Assembly (NCBI GenBank): GCA_965214695.1
Contig: OZ243967.1
Coordinates: 2,666,001 to 2,730,000 of the forward strand
DNA: 64,000 bases
DNA from: JAPOXR01 sp965214695
GTDB lineage: Bacteria; Pseudomonadota; Alphaproteobacteria; Rhodobacterales; Rhodobacteraceae
Direction of reading: 5' to 3'
Part shown: one piece after another, positions 25,272 to 34,714 of the stretch
Layout of the letters: each line of letters begins with the position of its first letter
Numbering within the stretch: the first letter of the stretch is position 1
The notes under the pieces: model-generated
Database searches by the model: none
What the model was told of the DNA's origin: nothing
What the model saw: only the letters and a program-made list of their open reading frames with translations
Translations under genes and position numbers: made by a program

Positions 25272-25315
25272 CCGCCGGATGGCCGACGATTAGCACCGGG
25301 CCATCCGGCGGTCAA
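25272..25315 (-). promoter_or_regulatory. Possible tRNA-Lys promoter overlapping a 13-bp inverted repeat
   Basis: On the minus strand TTGACC (25310-25315) is followed after 17 bases by TAATCG (25287-25292), a weak -35/-10 pair placed 45 bases before the tRNA 5' end. The arms CCGCCGGATGGCC (25272-25284) and its exact reverse complement (25299-25311) overlap it, which could be an operator or an upstream transcript terminator without a T-run. Confidence 0.4.
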
Positions 25316-25479
25316 CATCGTCGGGCCCTGGAATTCGCGGCGCCCGCCGGTGATGACATTCCCGCATCACGACCGCCCGGCAGGCCCGCCCGCCGGCGCT
25401 GCCTTCCGGTTTGTAGCCTTCGGGCGGATCATCGGCTATAGCGGGCGCCAACCGGTGCGCAAATGATGGACAACGGTTG

Positions 25480-26289
25480 ATGCGATTCAGGAAGATGCAT
25501 GGGCTGGGCAATGATTTCGTCATCATTGATTCCCGCGGCGAGTGCCTGGTCGACCCCGGCTCGCTGCTGGCGGTGTTGGGCGACCGCAGGCGCGGGGTCG
25601 GCTACGATCAGCTGGCAAGAATCGAGGACTCGGCAAGTTCGGATGCCCGGCTGCGTTTCTGGAACACCGATGGCTCGCCCTCGGCCACTTGCGGCAATGC
25701 CACCAGGTGCATCGCCCGCATGCTGATGGACGAAACCGGCGCCGACAGCGTGGTGCTCGAGACCGAGCGGGGAGCGCTCACCTGCGAGGATGCCGGTGGT
25801 GGCCTGACCCGCGTCAACATGGGGCAACCGCAATTCGACTGGCAGGACATACCGCTCGTGGCCGAGATGGACCCGCTCTCGCTTCCGGTTGACGGCAACC
25901 CCACCGCGCTTGGAATGGGCAACCCGCATTGCGTGTTTGTCGTGGAGGATGCCGAGACGGCCCCGGTGGCGGAAATCGGCCGCAACATGGAACATCATGC
26001 CCTGTTCCCGATGCGGACCAATGTCGAATTCGTGTCGGTTCGGTCGGCACACTCGCTTCGGGCCAGGATCTGGGAGCGGGGGACCGGCATTACCCTGGCA
26101 TCCGGCTCCGGCGCCTGCGCCGCGGCCATTGCCGGCGCTCGCAGGGGGCTGACCGGCCGCAGCGTCGAAATCGTGCTCGATGGCGGCGTGCTTGACATCG
26201 ACTGGCGCGATGACGGTGTCTGGGTCACCGGCCCGACCACCCATGTCTTTGATGGCGTTTTGTCGCCCGTCCTTGCCGGGGCGCGATGA
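25480..26289 (+). CDS. dapF: Diaminopimelate epimerase
   Basis: A 269-residue cofactor-independent epimerase converting LL-DAP to meso-DAP for lysine and peptidoglycan. The two catalytic cysteines are in 'SATCGNATRCIARM' and 'LASGSGACAAAIAGA'; the start 'MRFRKMHGLGNDFVIID' is diagnostic. ATG at 25480 is preferred to the TTG one codon earlier. The stop overlaps the mtaB ATG (ATGA). Its placement next to the lysine tRNA is probably chance. Confidence 0.96.
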   Translation: MRFRKMHGLGNDFVIIDSRGECLVDPGSLLAVLGDRRRGVGYDQLARIEDSASSDARLRFWNTDGSPSATCGNATRCIARMLMDETGADSVVLETERGALTCEDAGGGLTRVNMGQPQFDWQDIPLVAEMDPLSLPVDGNPTALGMGNPHCVFVVEDAETAPVAEIGRNMEHHALFPMRTNVEFVSVRSAHSLRARIWERGTGITLASGSGACAAAIAGARRGLTGRSVEIVLDGGVLDIDWRDDGVWVTGPTTHVFDGVLSPVLAGAR

Positions 26290-27581
26290 GCCGGCGCCGG
26301 CCCCATACCGAGACCTTGGGCTGCAGGCTCAACGAGTACGAGTCGGTGGCAATGTCCGAGCTTGCAGCCGGGCAGGGGCTTGGCGATGCGGTGATCGTAA
26401 ACACCTGTGCGGTGACCGCCGAGGCAGCCAGGAAGTCACGGCAGCTGGTGAGGAGTTCGGCCAGGAAGAACCCCGGCGCCCGCCTGGTCGTCACCGGCTG
26501 TGCTGCACAGCTCGAACCGGAGGAATTCGCGGCGCTGGAGGGTGTCGGCGCCGTGATCGGCAACCGGGTTAAGCTGGACGCCGACACCTGGCGCCGGCTC
26601 GCCGGCCGGGGGGCGGGCGATGCGGCCATGCAAGTGCTCGGCGGCGATCTCATGGCGGCCCGCCGACCCTCCAATCACCTGATATCCTCGTTCGGCAGCC
26701 GCGCCCGCGCCCATGTCCAGGTGCAGAACGGGTGCGATCACCGATGCACCTTCTGCATTATCCCCTACGGGCGGGGCAATTCACGCTCGGTGCCGGCAGC
26801 GGAGGTGGTCACTCAGGTCCGGATGCTGGCCGATGGCGGCCATAACGAAGTCGTGCTGACCGGCGTCGACCTCACCTGCTGGGGGTTGGATCTGTCGGGG
26901 GAGCCGCGCCTGGGTGATCTGGTCCGGCAGGTGCTTGACGATGTACCGGCGCTGCCAAGGCTGAGATTGTCCTCGATCGACGTGTCCGAGATCGACCCGG
27001 TTCTGCTTGAGATCCTGGGTAGCGACGAGCGGCTCATGCCGCATCTGCACCTGTCGCTGCAGGCCGGCAGCAATCTCGTGCTCAAGCGCATGAAACGGCG
27101 GCATCTTCGGGAGGATGCCATCGGCTTTTGCGACCAGCTCCGCCGCCGCCGCCCGGAGATGGTGTTCGGTGCCGACCTGATTGCCGGTTTCCCGACCGAG
27201 TCGGAGGACATGTTTGCCCAAAGCCTGGACCTGGTCCGGGAATGCGACCTCACCTGGCTCCACGTGTTTCCCTACAGCCAGCGACCGGGAACGCCGGCCG
27301 CCCGCATGCCGCAGGTCGAGCCGAAGGCGATCCGGGAGCGGGCCGCCAGGCTGCGAAAGTTGGGGCAAGCGCAGGTTCAGCGTCATCTTCGCAGCCGGTT
27401 GGGCAAGGTGGGCAGCGTGCTGATGGAGGCCGGGGGAAAGGGGCGAACCGAGCAGTTCGCCGAAATCCTGCTCAAGGACGGCCCGGAGCCTGGCGCGGTC
27501 TGCCAGGCGAGATTTGATGGCATCGTGGGTTCACGGCTGACCGGCAGGGTGGTGACAACTGGGCATGAATGCCCGGACTGA
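26286..27581 (+). CDS. mtaB: tRNA t6A37 methylthiotransferase MtaB
   Basis: A 431-residue radical-SAM methylthiotransferase that turns t6A37 into ms2t6A37 in ANN-decoding tRNAs, including tRNA-Lys. The N-terminal UPF0004 domain has its three cysteines ('ETLGCRLNEYE', 'VIVNTCAVTAEA', 'VVTGCAAQL'), the radical-SAM cluster motif is 'CDHRCTFCIIPYGRG', and the C-terminal TRAM-like region is present. The RLNEYE signature separates MtaB from MiaB and RimO. It is co-translated with dapF, an arrangement common in alphaproteobacteria. Confidence 0.94.
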   Translation: MSRRRPHTETLGCRLNEYESVAMSELAAGQGLGDAVIVNTCAVTAEAARKSRQLVRSSARKNPGARLVVTGCAAQLEPEEFAALEGVGAVIGNRVKLDADTWRRLAGRGAGDAAMQVLGGDLMAARRPSNHLISSFGSRARAHVQVQNGCDHRCTFCIIPYGRGNSRSVPAAEVVTQVRMLADGGHNEVVLTGVDLTCWGLDLSGEPRLGDLVRQVLDDVPALPRLRLSSIDVSEIDPVLLEILGSDERLMPHLHLSLQAGSNLVLKRMKRRHLREDAIGFCDQLRRRRPEMVFGADLIAGFPTESEDMFAQSLDLVRECDLTWLHVFPYSQRPGTPAARMPQVEPKAIRERAARLRKLGQAQVQRHLRSRLGKVGSVLMEAGGKGRTEQFAEILLKDGPEPGAVCQARFDGIVGSRLTGRVVTTGHECPD

Positions 27582-27841
27582 CAGCAAGTCGCCATCGGCG
27601 AATTATGCCCCTGCCGGCGGTGCGCTCGAGAGGGACACGAAAATGGTTGCGTCTCGCGGGCAGCAGCGAATTCGACCGAACGCTGGCGGTCGCGGCTCGG
27701 AAACATGGGATACGCCGCTTTTTGACTTCAAGGCGCCGAACAATTCGGCTAATAGGCGTTCCGTTCCCGCAGCAACGCTGACGGGTGCCGGAGTATGAAG
27801 CAGTGTCGCCCGCCCGCGGGCAGGTTGAAGGAGATTGCAGC

Positions 27842-28405
27842 TTGTCCCATGCCGAACAGGTAAAGGGCACCCGCCGGGACTTCCTTTACTATGCAACAGG
27901 TGCCACCGGGGCGGTCGCAGGCGGGGCAGCCGTATGGCCGCTGGTCGACCAGATGAATCCGAGCGCCGATGTCCAGGCGTTGTCATCCGTCGAGGTTGAC
28001 ATTTCCGGCATCGAGCCTGGAACGCAGCTGACGGTCAAGTGGCTGGGCAAGCCGGTCTTCATCCGGCGGCGCACCCCGGAGGAGATTGCCGAGGCCCGGG
28101 AGGTGGAGATGGGCATCCTGATCGATCCGCTGGCCAGGAACAGCAATCGTGACGGCGAGGCCGCCGCAAGCGACGAGAACCGCGCCCTGGACGAGGCCGG
28201 CGAGTGGCTGGTGATGGTCGGGGTCTGCACCCATCTGGGCTGCGTGCCGCTGGGTGACAGCGCCGGCGAGTATGGTGGCTGGTTCTGCCCCTGCCACGGA
28301 TCGCATTACGACACGTCCGGCCGCATTCGCAAAGGTCCTGCACCGGAAAATCTCGAGGTGCCGACAGCCAGCTTTGTCGATGATTCGACCCTTAGGCTGG
28401 GTTAG
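27842..28405 (+). CDS. petA: Ubiquinol-cytochrome c reductase, Rieske iron-sulfur subunit
   Basis: A 187-residue Rieske subunit of the bc1 complex. It has an N-terminal Tat-type/anchor segment ('GTRRDFLYYATGATGAVAGG') and the cluster boxes 'CTHLGCVPLG' and 'CPCHGSHYDTSG' with a 'GPAPENLEVP' Pro loop. TTG at 27842 is taken as the start because AAGGAG stands exactly 8 bases before it; the longer frame from 27785 adds 19 residues before the Tat motif. It begins the petABC operon, 260 bases after mtaB. Confidence 0.95.
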   Translation: MSHAEQVKGTRRDFLYYATGATGAVAGGAAVWPLVDQMNPSADVQALSSVEVDISGIEPGTQLTVKWLGKPVFIRRRTPEEIAEAREVEMGILIDPLARNSNRDGEAAASDENRALDEAGEWLVMVGVCTHLGCVPLGDSAGEYGGWFCPCHGSHYDTSGRIRKGPAPENLEVPTASFVDDSTLRLG

Positions 28406-28416
28406 GAATTCTCGTC

Positions 28417-29748
28417 ATGGCAGGCATCCCGCACGACAAATACTCGCCGAAGACCGGGCTGGAGCGCTGGATTCACCGGCGACTCCCGGTGTTGTCGCTG
28501 GTCTATGATACGCTGATGATCCCGACGCCGAAAAATCTGAACTGGTGGTGGATCTGGGGAATCGTTCTGGCATTCTGCCTGGCGCTGCAGATCGTGACCG
28601 GCATCGTGCTGGCCATGCATTACACCCCGCACGCCGATCTGGCCTTCGCCAGCATCGAACACATCATGCGCAACGTGAATGCGGGCTGGGCCCTGCGCTA
28701 CCTGCATACCAACGGGGCTTCGCTGTTCTTCCTCGCCGTCTACGTGCACATGTTCCGCGGGCTCTATTACGGGTCGTACAAGGAGCCCCGCGAGATCACC
28801 TGGATCATCGGCATGCTGATCTATGTCGCCATGATGGCGACGGCCTTCATGGGCTACGTGTTGCCATGGGGCCAGATGTCATTCTGGGGCGCGACCGTCA
28901 TCACCGGCCTGTTCGGGGCCATTCCGGGGATCGGCGAGCCGATCCAAACATGGCTCCTGGGTGGACCGGCGGTGGACAACCCGACCCTGAACCGATTCTT
29001 TTCGTTGCACTACCTGTTGCCATTCGTCATTGCCGGGTTGGTCATTGTCCATATCTGGGCATTCCATACCACCGGCAACAGCAATCCGACCGGGGTGGAG
29101 GTCCGCCGCGAGTCGAAGGAGATCGCCAAGCGTGACACCGTTCCGTTCTGGCCATATTTTGTCATCAAGGACCTGTTCGCGCTCGCGGTCATCCTGACCA
29201 TATTCTTCGCCATTATCGGCTTCATGCCCAACTATCTCGGGCATCCGGACAATTACATCGAGGCCAATCCGCTCGCCACGCCCGAACACATCGTTCCCGA
29301 ATGGTATTTCCTGCCATTCTACGCCATCCTCCGGGCATTCACCTCCGATGTATGGGTCGTCCAACTGGCCAGTTTCGTGACCGGCGGCATCATCGATGCC
29401 AAGTTCTTCGGGGTCATGGCGATGTTCGGGTCGATGCTGGTGCTGGCTTTGGCGCCATGGCTCGACACCTCGATGGTTCGCTCGGGACGCTACCGCCCGA
29501 TGTTCAAGTGGTGGTTCGGCCTTCTCGTCGTCGATTTCATCGTCCTGACCTGGGCGGGAGGCCGGCCGGCCGAGGGCATCTATGCCATCATCTCGCTGGC
29601 CGGGGCGGCATACTGGTTCTTCTACTTCCTGATCATTCTTCCCGTGCTCGGCGTCATCGAGAAGCCGCTGCCGCAGCCGGTGACCATCGAGGAAGATTTT
29701 GAGTCGAGTCATGGATTGGGCCCTGGCTCCGATCCGGAACCGGAATGA
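28417..29748 (+). CDS. petB: Cytochrome b of the bc1 complex
   Basis: A 443-residue, eight-TM cytochrome b. Heme-ligating histidine pairs are in 'LRYLHTNGASLFFLAVYVH' and 'FSLHYLLPF...LVIVHIWAFHTTG', and the quinol-oxidation-site motif 'PEWYFLPFYAILRAF' is present. It follows petA by 11 bases and its stop overlaps the petC start (ATGA). Length fits a fused alphaproteobacterial cytochrome b. Confidence 0.97.
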   Translation: MAGIPHDKYSPKTGLERWIHRRLPVLSLVYDTLMIPTPKNLNWWWIWGIVLAFCLALQIVTGIVLAMHYTPHADLAFASIEHIMRNVNAGWALRYLHTNGASLFFLAVYVHMFRGLYYGSYKEPREITWIIGMLIYVAMMATAFMGYVLPWGQMSFWGATVITGLFGAIPGIGEPIQTWLLGGPAVDNPTLNRFFSLHYLLPFVIAGLVIVHIWAFHTTGNSNPTGVEVRRESKEIAKRDTVPFWPYFVIKDLFALAVILTIFFAIIGFMPNYLGHPDNYIEANPLATPEHIVPEWYFLPFYAILRAFTSDVWVVQLASFVTGGIIDAKFFGVMAMFGSMLVLALAPWLDTSMVRSGRYRPMFKWWFGLLVVDFIVLTWAGGRPAEGIYAIISLAGAAYWFFYFLIILPVLGVIEKPLPQPVTIEEDFESSHGLGPGSDPEPE

Positions 29749-30557
29749 GGAACCTGGCAAGGATGATGACAAGGTCTATTCCAGCGCTGTTCCTGTCAGG
29801 CGCCCTGGCGGTGGCAGCAGGGCCGTTGGTTGCGGCAGGCGGCGGTGGCCACGTGGAGGATTTCGATTTTCCGTTCGAAGGCCCGTTCGGCAAGTTCGAC
29901 CAGCAGCAATTGCAGCGCGGCCTCCTGATCTACCAGGAGGTCTGCGCCGCCTGTCACGGGTTGCGCTACGTGCCGTTCAGGTCGCTGGCCGAGGAAGGCG
30001 GGGTCGGGCTCAGCGAGGGCGCGGTCAAGGAATTTGCCAGCAATTTCGATATCTATGACGAGGAACTGGAAGATTTCCGGCCAGCCCGGCCAGTCGACAA
30101 TTTTCCGGTCAACGACTCGGTCGATGCCCCCGATCTCTCGCTAATGGTCAAGGCACGTGCCGGGTTCAGCGGACCGGAGGGGACCGGCCTTACCCAGCTC
30201 TTCAAGGGCATCGGCGGTGCGGAATACATGGCGTCACTCCTGACCGGCTATACCGGCGAGGAGAAGGAGGAGGCCGGGGTATATCTCTACGAGAACACCG
30301 CCTATGCCTCGGGCTGGCTGTCGATGGCTCCGCCGCTCGCCGACGGCCTCGTGGAGTTTGCGGATGGTGCCGACAATTCGGTGGAAGCAATGGCCAAGGA
30401 CGTGTCCGCGTTCCTGGTCTGGGCCGCCGAGCCGAAAATGATGGCCCGGAAGCAGGTCGGCCTGGTTGCAGTTCTGCTGCTCGGCCTCCTGTCAGTACTG
30501 CTCTACATGACCAACAGGAAATTGTGGGCGCCGATCAAGCACCGGGAGCCGGACTGA
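29745..30557 (+). CDS. petC: Cytochrome c1 of the bc1 complex
   Basis: A 270-residue c-type cytochrome with a signal peptide (TRSIPALFLSGALAVAAGPL), the heme motif 'VCAACHGLRYV', the axial Met in 'WLSMAPPLADG' and a C-terminal membrane anchor (QVGLVAVLLLGLLSVLLYM). It completes petABC, which passes electrons from ubiquinol, including that reduced by the ETF-QO above, to cytochrome c. Confidence 0.96.
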   Translation: MRNLARMMTRSIPALFLSGALAVAAGPLVAAGGGGHVEDFDFPFEGPFGKFDQQQLQRGLLIYQEVCAACHGLRYVPFRSLAEEGGVGLSEGAVKEFASNFDIYDEELEDFRPARPVDNFPVNDSVDAPDLSLMVKARAGFSGPEGTGLTQLFKGIGGAEYMASLLTGYTGEEKEEAGVYLYENTAYASGWLSMAPPLADGLVEFADGADNSVEAMAKDVSAFLVWAAEPKMMARKQVGLVAVLLLGLLSVLLYMTNRKLWAPIKHREPD

Positions 30558-30613
30558 GAGGGGTTGGCTCCGGTCACGTTGCCGGCAAGTCCCGGCAGGT
30601 TTTCAGGTGATGA

Positions 30614-31420
30614 TCAGGGTTCGAATTCGTAGAGCCATTCATGGTCCGGGTGATTGGCGAAACGCCATTTGCGGATCGGCCCGGCCATGACATTCAGATA
30701 GTACATCTCGTAGCCGAACGGTGCGCCGCAGGGGTGGTGGCCCCTCGGGACCAGAACCACGTCATGATCGTGGACGCAGAGCGTTTCATCCAGGTCATGA
30801 TCCTCGGTAAAGACGCGCTGGAAGCCGAAGCCCTGCGCAGGGTTAAGCCGGTGGTAGTAGGTTTCCTCCAGGTAGGTTATGTCGGGAAAACCATCCACGT
30901 CATGGCGGTGCGGCGGATAGGATGACCAGTTGCCATGTGGTGTGAACACCTCGGTCACCAGCAGGCTGTCGGCAACATCCCGGTCCTCCATGGCAATGTT
31001 GAAGATGTGCCGCCGGTTGCTGCCTCTTCCCCGCTCGGCCGTAACGATGCCGTCCGGGCCGAGACGCTGGCTTGCCCGACCGCCCTTTCCCGGTGCCAGG
31101 CATATGGCGAGCGTGCAATCGGTGGCCGCAACCGCACTCCAGGCGGTATCGGGCGCCACATACACGGCATGCGGCGGCGTTTTTTCGAATACGTTCAGCC
31201 GGTCGCCGAGCAGTCCGAACCCGGTCTGGCCAGCTGTCAGTTCGGCCCTTCCTTCAACGAGGACCAGAATGGCTTCCATGCTACCTGTATGTTCCCGGAC
31301 ATCCTCTCCAGCCTTCAGCCGGTAAAGGCCGAACCCGACATAGCCCCAACCGGCGGATTGCGGCGTGATATCGTGAGTCTTGCCGGTTTGTCCGACGGGT
31401 CTGCGCAGCAGTCTTGACAT
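30614..31420 (-). CDS. iolB: 5-deoxy-glucuronate isomerase, canonical form
   Basis: A 268-residue KduI/IolB cupin. Motifs of true IolB are present: 'YPPHRHDVDGFP', 'EETYYHRLNPAQGFGFQRV', 'VLVPRGHHPCGAPFGYEMYY' and 'LNVMAGPIRKWRF'. It converts 5-deoxy-D-glucuronate to 5-dehydro-2-deoxy-D-gluconate in inositol breakdown. A GGAGG stands in front of the ATG at 31420. It is a single gene, convergent with petC, and not next to other iol genes; the kinase for its product may be the iolC-DUF2090 gene at 38043. Confidence 0.92.
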   Translation of the reverse strand: MSRLLRRPVGQTGKTHDITPQSAGWGYVGFGLYRLKAGEDVREHTGSMEAILVLVEGRAELTAGQTGFGLLGDRLNVFEKTPPHAVYVAPDTAWSAVAATDCTLAICLAPGKGGRASQRLGPDGIVTAERGRGSNRRHIFNIAMEDRDVADSLLVTEVFTPHGNWSSYPPHRHDVDGFPDITYLEETYYHRLNPAQGFGFQRVFTEDHDLDETLCVHDHDVVLVPRGHHPCGAPFGYEMYYLNVMAGPIRKWRFANHPDHEWLYEFEP

Positions 31421-31492
31421 CGTACCTCCTTCAGCGATTGCCTGCGCCGACCCTACAGGAGCCGACCATGACAGGGAATGCGCCGCTCATGG

Positions 31493-32434
31493 TCAGCCTC
31501 CGCCCTGACCCGCCCTGCCCGGGAGGCCGAGATAATACTCGTAGGTCATCGCGATTCCATCCTTGAGCGAGGTCGAGGGTGACCATCCGAGTGCCTCCTG
31601 CCGCCTGGTATCGACCAGCTTTTGCTGCATGCCGACCGGACGAGTCAGATCGAAGGTAAACCGGCCCCGCCAACCGATCACCTCGGCCACCGTCTCGTAG
31701 TAGTCGAGGACAGTGCGGTCACTGCCCATGCCCAGATTGATCATTCCCGGTATCTCCTCCAGCCGGTCCGCGAGATGCCACAACGCCCCGGCCAAATCAG
31801 CGGCATACATGAACTCCCGTCGGGCGGTGCCGTCGCCCCAGATCTCGACCGTGGGCAGATCGGCCTCCAGGGCGTGATGCACCTTGTTGATGATCCCGGG
31901 CAGCATGTGTGAGACCTCAAGGCCGAACTTGTCGTGCGGGCCGTAGAGATTGCAGGGGATGGCGGTTCGATAGCACAAGCCATCAGATTCGCTGATGAAA
32001 TCGCAGAGGCGGGTGACCATGATCTTGGCCAGGGCATAGCCTTCATTGGTCGGCTCCAGCGGCCCCGAGAGAACGCTCTCCTCGAGAATCGGATTGGGCG
32101 CCTGGCGCGGATACATGCAGGATGAGCCGAGATTGAGCAGGCGGGGAACGCCTGACTGGCGAGCGGCCAGCACGATATTGCGGCCGATATCGAGATTGTC
32201 GACCAGGAAACCGGCCTGGTTGGCGGAATTGGCCAGGATGCCTCCGACCCTGCCGGCTGCATGAATGACCAGGTCGGGGCGGAACTCCGAAATCGCCACC
32301 AGGCAGGCATTCATGTCGGAAAGATCGAGCTCGGCTCGCCGCGGTGCAAACACTTCGTGCAAATCGGCGGCGGGATGTTCGGCCAAATTGCGGCCAACCA
32401 TGCCGCCACCGCCGGTGATCAGCACTCGGGACAT
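31493..32434 (-). CDS. fcl: GDP-L-fucose synthase
   Basis: A 313-residue short-chain dehydrogenase/reductase that epimerises and reduces GDP-4-keto-6-deoxymannose to GDP-L-fucose. The NADP-binding 'VLITGGGGMVGRNL', the 'LGSSCMYPR' serine loop and the 'YALAK' catalytic pair fit, as do 'NLYGPHDKF' and 'RREFMYAADLA'. The ATG overlaps the gmd stop (TGATG). Confidence 0.94.
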   Translation of the reverse strand: MSRVLITGGGGMVGRNLAEHPAADLHEVFAPRRAELDLSDMNACLVAISEFRPDLVIHAAGRVGGILANSANQAGFLVDNLDIGRNIVLAARQSGVPRLLNLGSSCMYPRQAPNPILEESVLSGPLEPTNEGYALAKIMVTRLCDFISESDGLCYRTAIPCNLYGPHDKFGLEVSHMLPGIINKVHHALEADLPTVEIWGDGTARREFMYAADLAGALWHLADRLEEIPGMINLGMGSDRTVLDYYETVAEVIGWRGRFTFDLTRPVGMQQKLVDTRRQEALGWSPSTSLKDGIAMTYEYYLGLPGRAGQGGG

Positions 32435-33522
32435 CAGCGGCCCCGCCGGTGACTGTTGTGCATGGCCAGCTCTGCTTCGGCGAGGGCCAGGTCGGCAGAG
32501 GCCATCTCCCGGACCAGTTCCTCGAATCCGACCTTCGGTTCCCAGCCGAGTTTCCGTCTTGCCCTGCCGGCATCACCAAGCAGTGAATCGACCTCGGAGG
32601 GGCGAAAATAGCGGGGATCGACAACGACGACAGGCCGCCCTTTTTCGTCACGTCCGACTTCTCCCTCTCCCTCTCCCTCGAAGGTGATGTCCATCCCGAG
32701 GACATCAGCCGTCACCCGAACGAAATCCCGGACCGAATGCTGCTCTCCGGTCGCAATCACGTAATCATCCGGCTGGTCCTGCTGCAGCATCAGCCACTGC
32801 ATCTCGACATAGTCGCCAGCATGACCCCAGTCACGCAGCGCATCGAGATTGCCAAGACGCAATTCGTCCTGCATTCCAAGCTTGATCCGGGACAGGGCAC
32901 GGGTAATCTTGCGGGTGACGAAGGTCTCGCCGCGGATCGGGCTTTCATGGTTGAAGAGAATGCCGTTGCAGGCAAAGAAGCCATAGGCCTCGCGGTAGTT
33001 GACGGTGATCCAGTGGGCATAGAGCTTGGCCACCCCGTAAGGGGAGCGGGGATGGAAGCCTGTGGTCTCACTCTGCGGCGTCTCGCCGGTCTTGCCGAAC
33101 AACTCCGATGTCGAGGCCTGGTAGAAGCGGGTCCGATTGCCGAGGCCGAGGAACCTGATTGCTTCCAGCAGGCGCAGCGTGCCCAGGGCATCGGAATTTG
33201 CCGTGTATTCGGGCTCCTCGAAGGAGACCGAGACATGGCTCTGGGCAGCCAGGTTGTAGACCTCGTCCGGCATGGTCATCTGTATGATGCGGGTCAGGCT
33301 CGAGCTGTCGGTCATGTCGCCATGATGCAGCACGAACTGGCCGCTGCGGCCATGTTCTCCCTCCATCAGGTGATCGATCCGGGCGGTGTTGAACAGCGAT
33401 GTCCGCCGCTTTATGCCATGGACCTCGTAGCCCTTGCCAAGCAGAAACTGCGACAGGAGCGCCCCATCCTGTCCGGTCACGCCGGTAATCAGGGCAACCT
33501 TACCATCCCCATGATCAGTCAT
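32434..33522 (-). CDS. gmd: GDP-mannose 4,6-dehydratase
   Basis: A 362-residue SDR enzyme making GDP-4-keto-6-deoxymannose. It shows 'VALITGVTGQDGALLSQFLL', 'GIKRRTSLFNTARIDHL', 'YQASTSELFGKTGETPQSE' and 'SPYGVAKLYAHW'. The ATG at 33522 has GGGA 8 bases upstream; 33531 is possible. The C-terminus ('RKLGWEPKVGFEELVREM') is of normal length. With fcl it supplies GDP-fucose for a surface glycan; no glycosyltransferases lie in the window. Confidence 0.95.
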   Translation of the reverse strand: MTDHGDGKVALITGVTGQDGALLSQFLLGKGYEVHGIKRRTSLFNTARIDHLMEGEHGRSGQFVLHHGDMTDSSSLTRIIQMTMPDEVYNLAAQSHVSVSFEEPEYTANSDALGTLRLLEAIRFLGLGNRTRFYQASTSELFGKTGETPQSETTGFHPRSPYGVAKLYAHWITVNYREAYGFFACNGILFNHESPIRGETFVTRKITRALSRIKLGMQDELRLGNLDALRDWGHAGDYVEMQWLMLQQDQPDDYVIATGEQHSVRDFVRVTADVLGMDITFEGEGEGEVGRDEKGRPVVVVDPRYFRPSEVDSLLGDAGRARRKLGWEPKVGFEELVREMASADLALAEAELAMHNSHRRGR

Positions 33523-33877
33523 GTCCGTCATCCCGCCTGAAACCGGATAAGTCCTCCGCCCGGCGGATGTCATAACCACCTTACCGGGGCCCAGGCAAGC
33601 CGGCACACGGCGCCCATGACACCGCAGGCAGACAAACGCCTGATCGTCGGACCCCGGACGGGGGTCCAGGCGTCTTGACGCGCCAGCAAGATGGCCGCAG
33701 GCCGCACGAGGCCTTGGAAGGGGATTTCAAGAAAACGGCGTATTGAGATAAATGGAAGTGTACTTTTGTAGCCAAGTCGGGTGCCAGGATTGTCGGCACA
33801 GCGAGAATCGAGGGTGACCGATCTTGATGGAGAGGTCAATTTCCGGTCGAGGGCGGGCTCCAGGGTGGCATCGCATT
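33523..33877. other. Gene-free region between gmd and the VapC-type toxin gene
   Basis: This stretch of 355 bases must contain the gmd promoter on the minus strand. I see no coding frame, clear promoter or repeat in it. Confidence 0.5.
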
Positions 33878-34264
33878 CTACCATAGACGCCGGGCACCAA
33901 ACCGGTCGAATACGGAATCGACTGAAACGATGCACAGATCACGTGCCAAGGCCTGTGCGGCAAGCATTCGGTCAAACGGGTCGCGATGATTTCCGGGCAG
34001 GCGTCCGGAATGCTCCGCATCGGCAACGCTGATGGCCAACTCACTGAAATCCTGGCCTGCAATCTGGCTTGCCACATCAAGTGCCACCGCCTGGTGTTCA
34101 GGGAGTTTGCCAATTCGGAATTTGGTGGCAATTTCCCAGGCGCTGGCGGCGCTGACCAGAATGCCATTGGACGGATCCGCAATGACGCGCCGGGCAGGCT
34201 CCGACAGCCGGCCGCTATCCGAAAGCCACCAGAGAAACGCATGCGTATCAAGCAGAAACGGCAA
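33878..34264 (-). CDS. vapC: PIN-domain ribonuclease toxin (VapC type)
   Basis: A 128-residue PIN-domain toxin. Three acidic-site segments are visible: 'FLLDTHAFLWWLSD', 'VSAASAWEIATK' and 'NHRDPFDRMLAAQALARDL'. Because it is in the 'LLDTHAFLWW' subgroup, the family start is 1-3 residues before LLD; TTG at 34264 gives MPFLLDTH and has GGAG about 10 bases upstream. It begins two bases after the antitoxin stop triplet, so the pair is one operon. Confidence 0.88.
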   Translation of the reverse strand: MPFLLDTHAFLWWLSDSGRLSEPARRVIADPSNGILVSAASAWEIATKFRIGKLPEHQAVALDVASQIAGQDFSELAISVADAEHSGRLPGNHRDPFDRMLAAQALARDLCIVSVDSVFDRFGARRLW

Positions 34265-34265
34265 T

Positions 34266-34499
34266 CTACCGACTCTCCCACACGGCCAGTTCACCTTGGG
34301 AAAGCGGGTCGAAAAAGCTGTCCGGGAAGGAAATTCGCCCCTTCAATACATCTGGCTGACGCGCCCCCCTTGACTTGCAGGCAACCAGGCGCACGACGGG
34401 CTCGCCGCGCCGGGCGATGACGACATCCTCACCTGCTTCCGCCCGCGCCAGCAGCCTCGAGAGCTGGGTCTTGGCCTGATGAACATTGACAATCAGCAT
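34266..34499 (-). CDS. Phd/YefM-type antitoxin
   Basis: A 77-residue antitoxin beginning MLIVNVHQAKTQLSRLLARA, with the 'EDVVIARRGEPVVRLV' strand pair of the Phd/YefM DNA-binding fold and a C-terminal tail ('DSFFDPLSQGELAVWE') that would bind the PIN toxin. GGAGG stands five bases before the ATG. It probably autorepresses the operon together with the toxin. Confidence 0.88.
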   Translation of the reverse strand: MLIVNVHQAKTQLSRLLARAEAGEDVVIARRGEPVVRLVACKSRGARQPDVLKGRISFPDSFFDPLSQGELAVWESR

Positions 34500-34714
34500 G
34501 TGTTTGCCTCCAGCAAGGTATCTAGCTAGAAATATAGCTAACATTTTGCATGGTTTCAACTTGCTTCGATGGCCGGTCCGACCACGGATCAGCCGGTGCC
34601 GGTCCCATACCCGGGAGCGGTGCCGTGTCACTGCCTGAGGAAGTCGAGTTCACGAGACGCGCGCATATTGTCGTCGTAACGATTTGGAATCCGGTGGCCC
34701 GATCCGGCACGTTT

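Noticed and set aside
33727..34281. 184-residue minus-strand frame over the VapC gene
   Set aside because: It is the shifted frame of the PIN toxin; all acidic-site residues are in the other frame.
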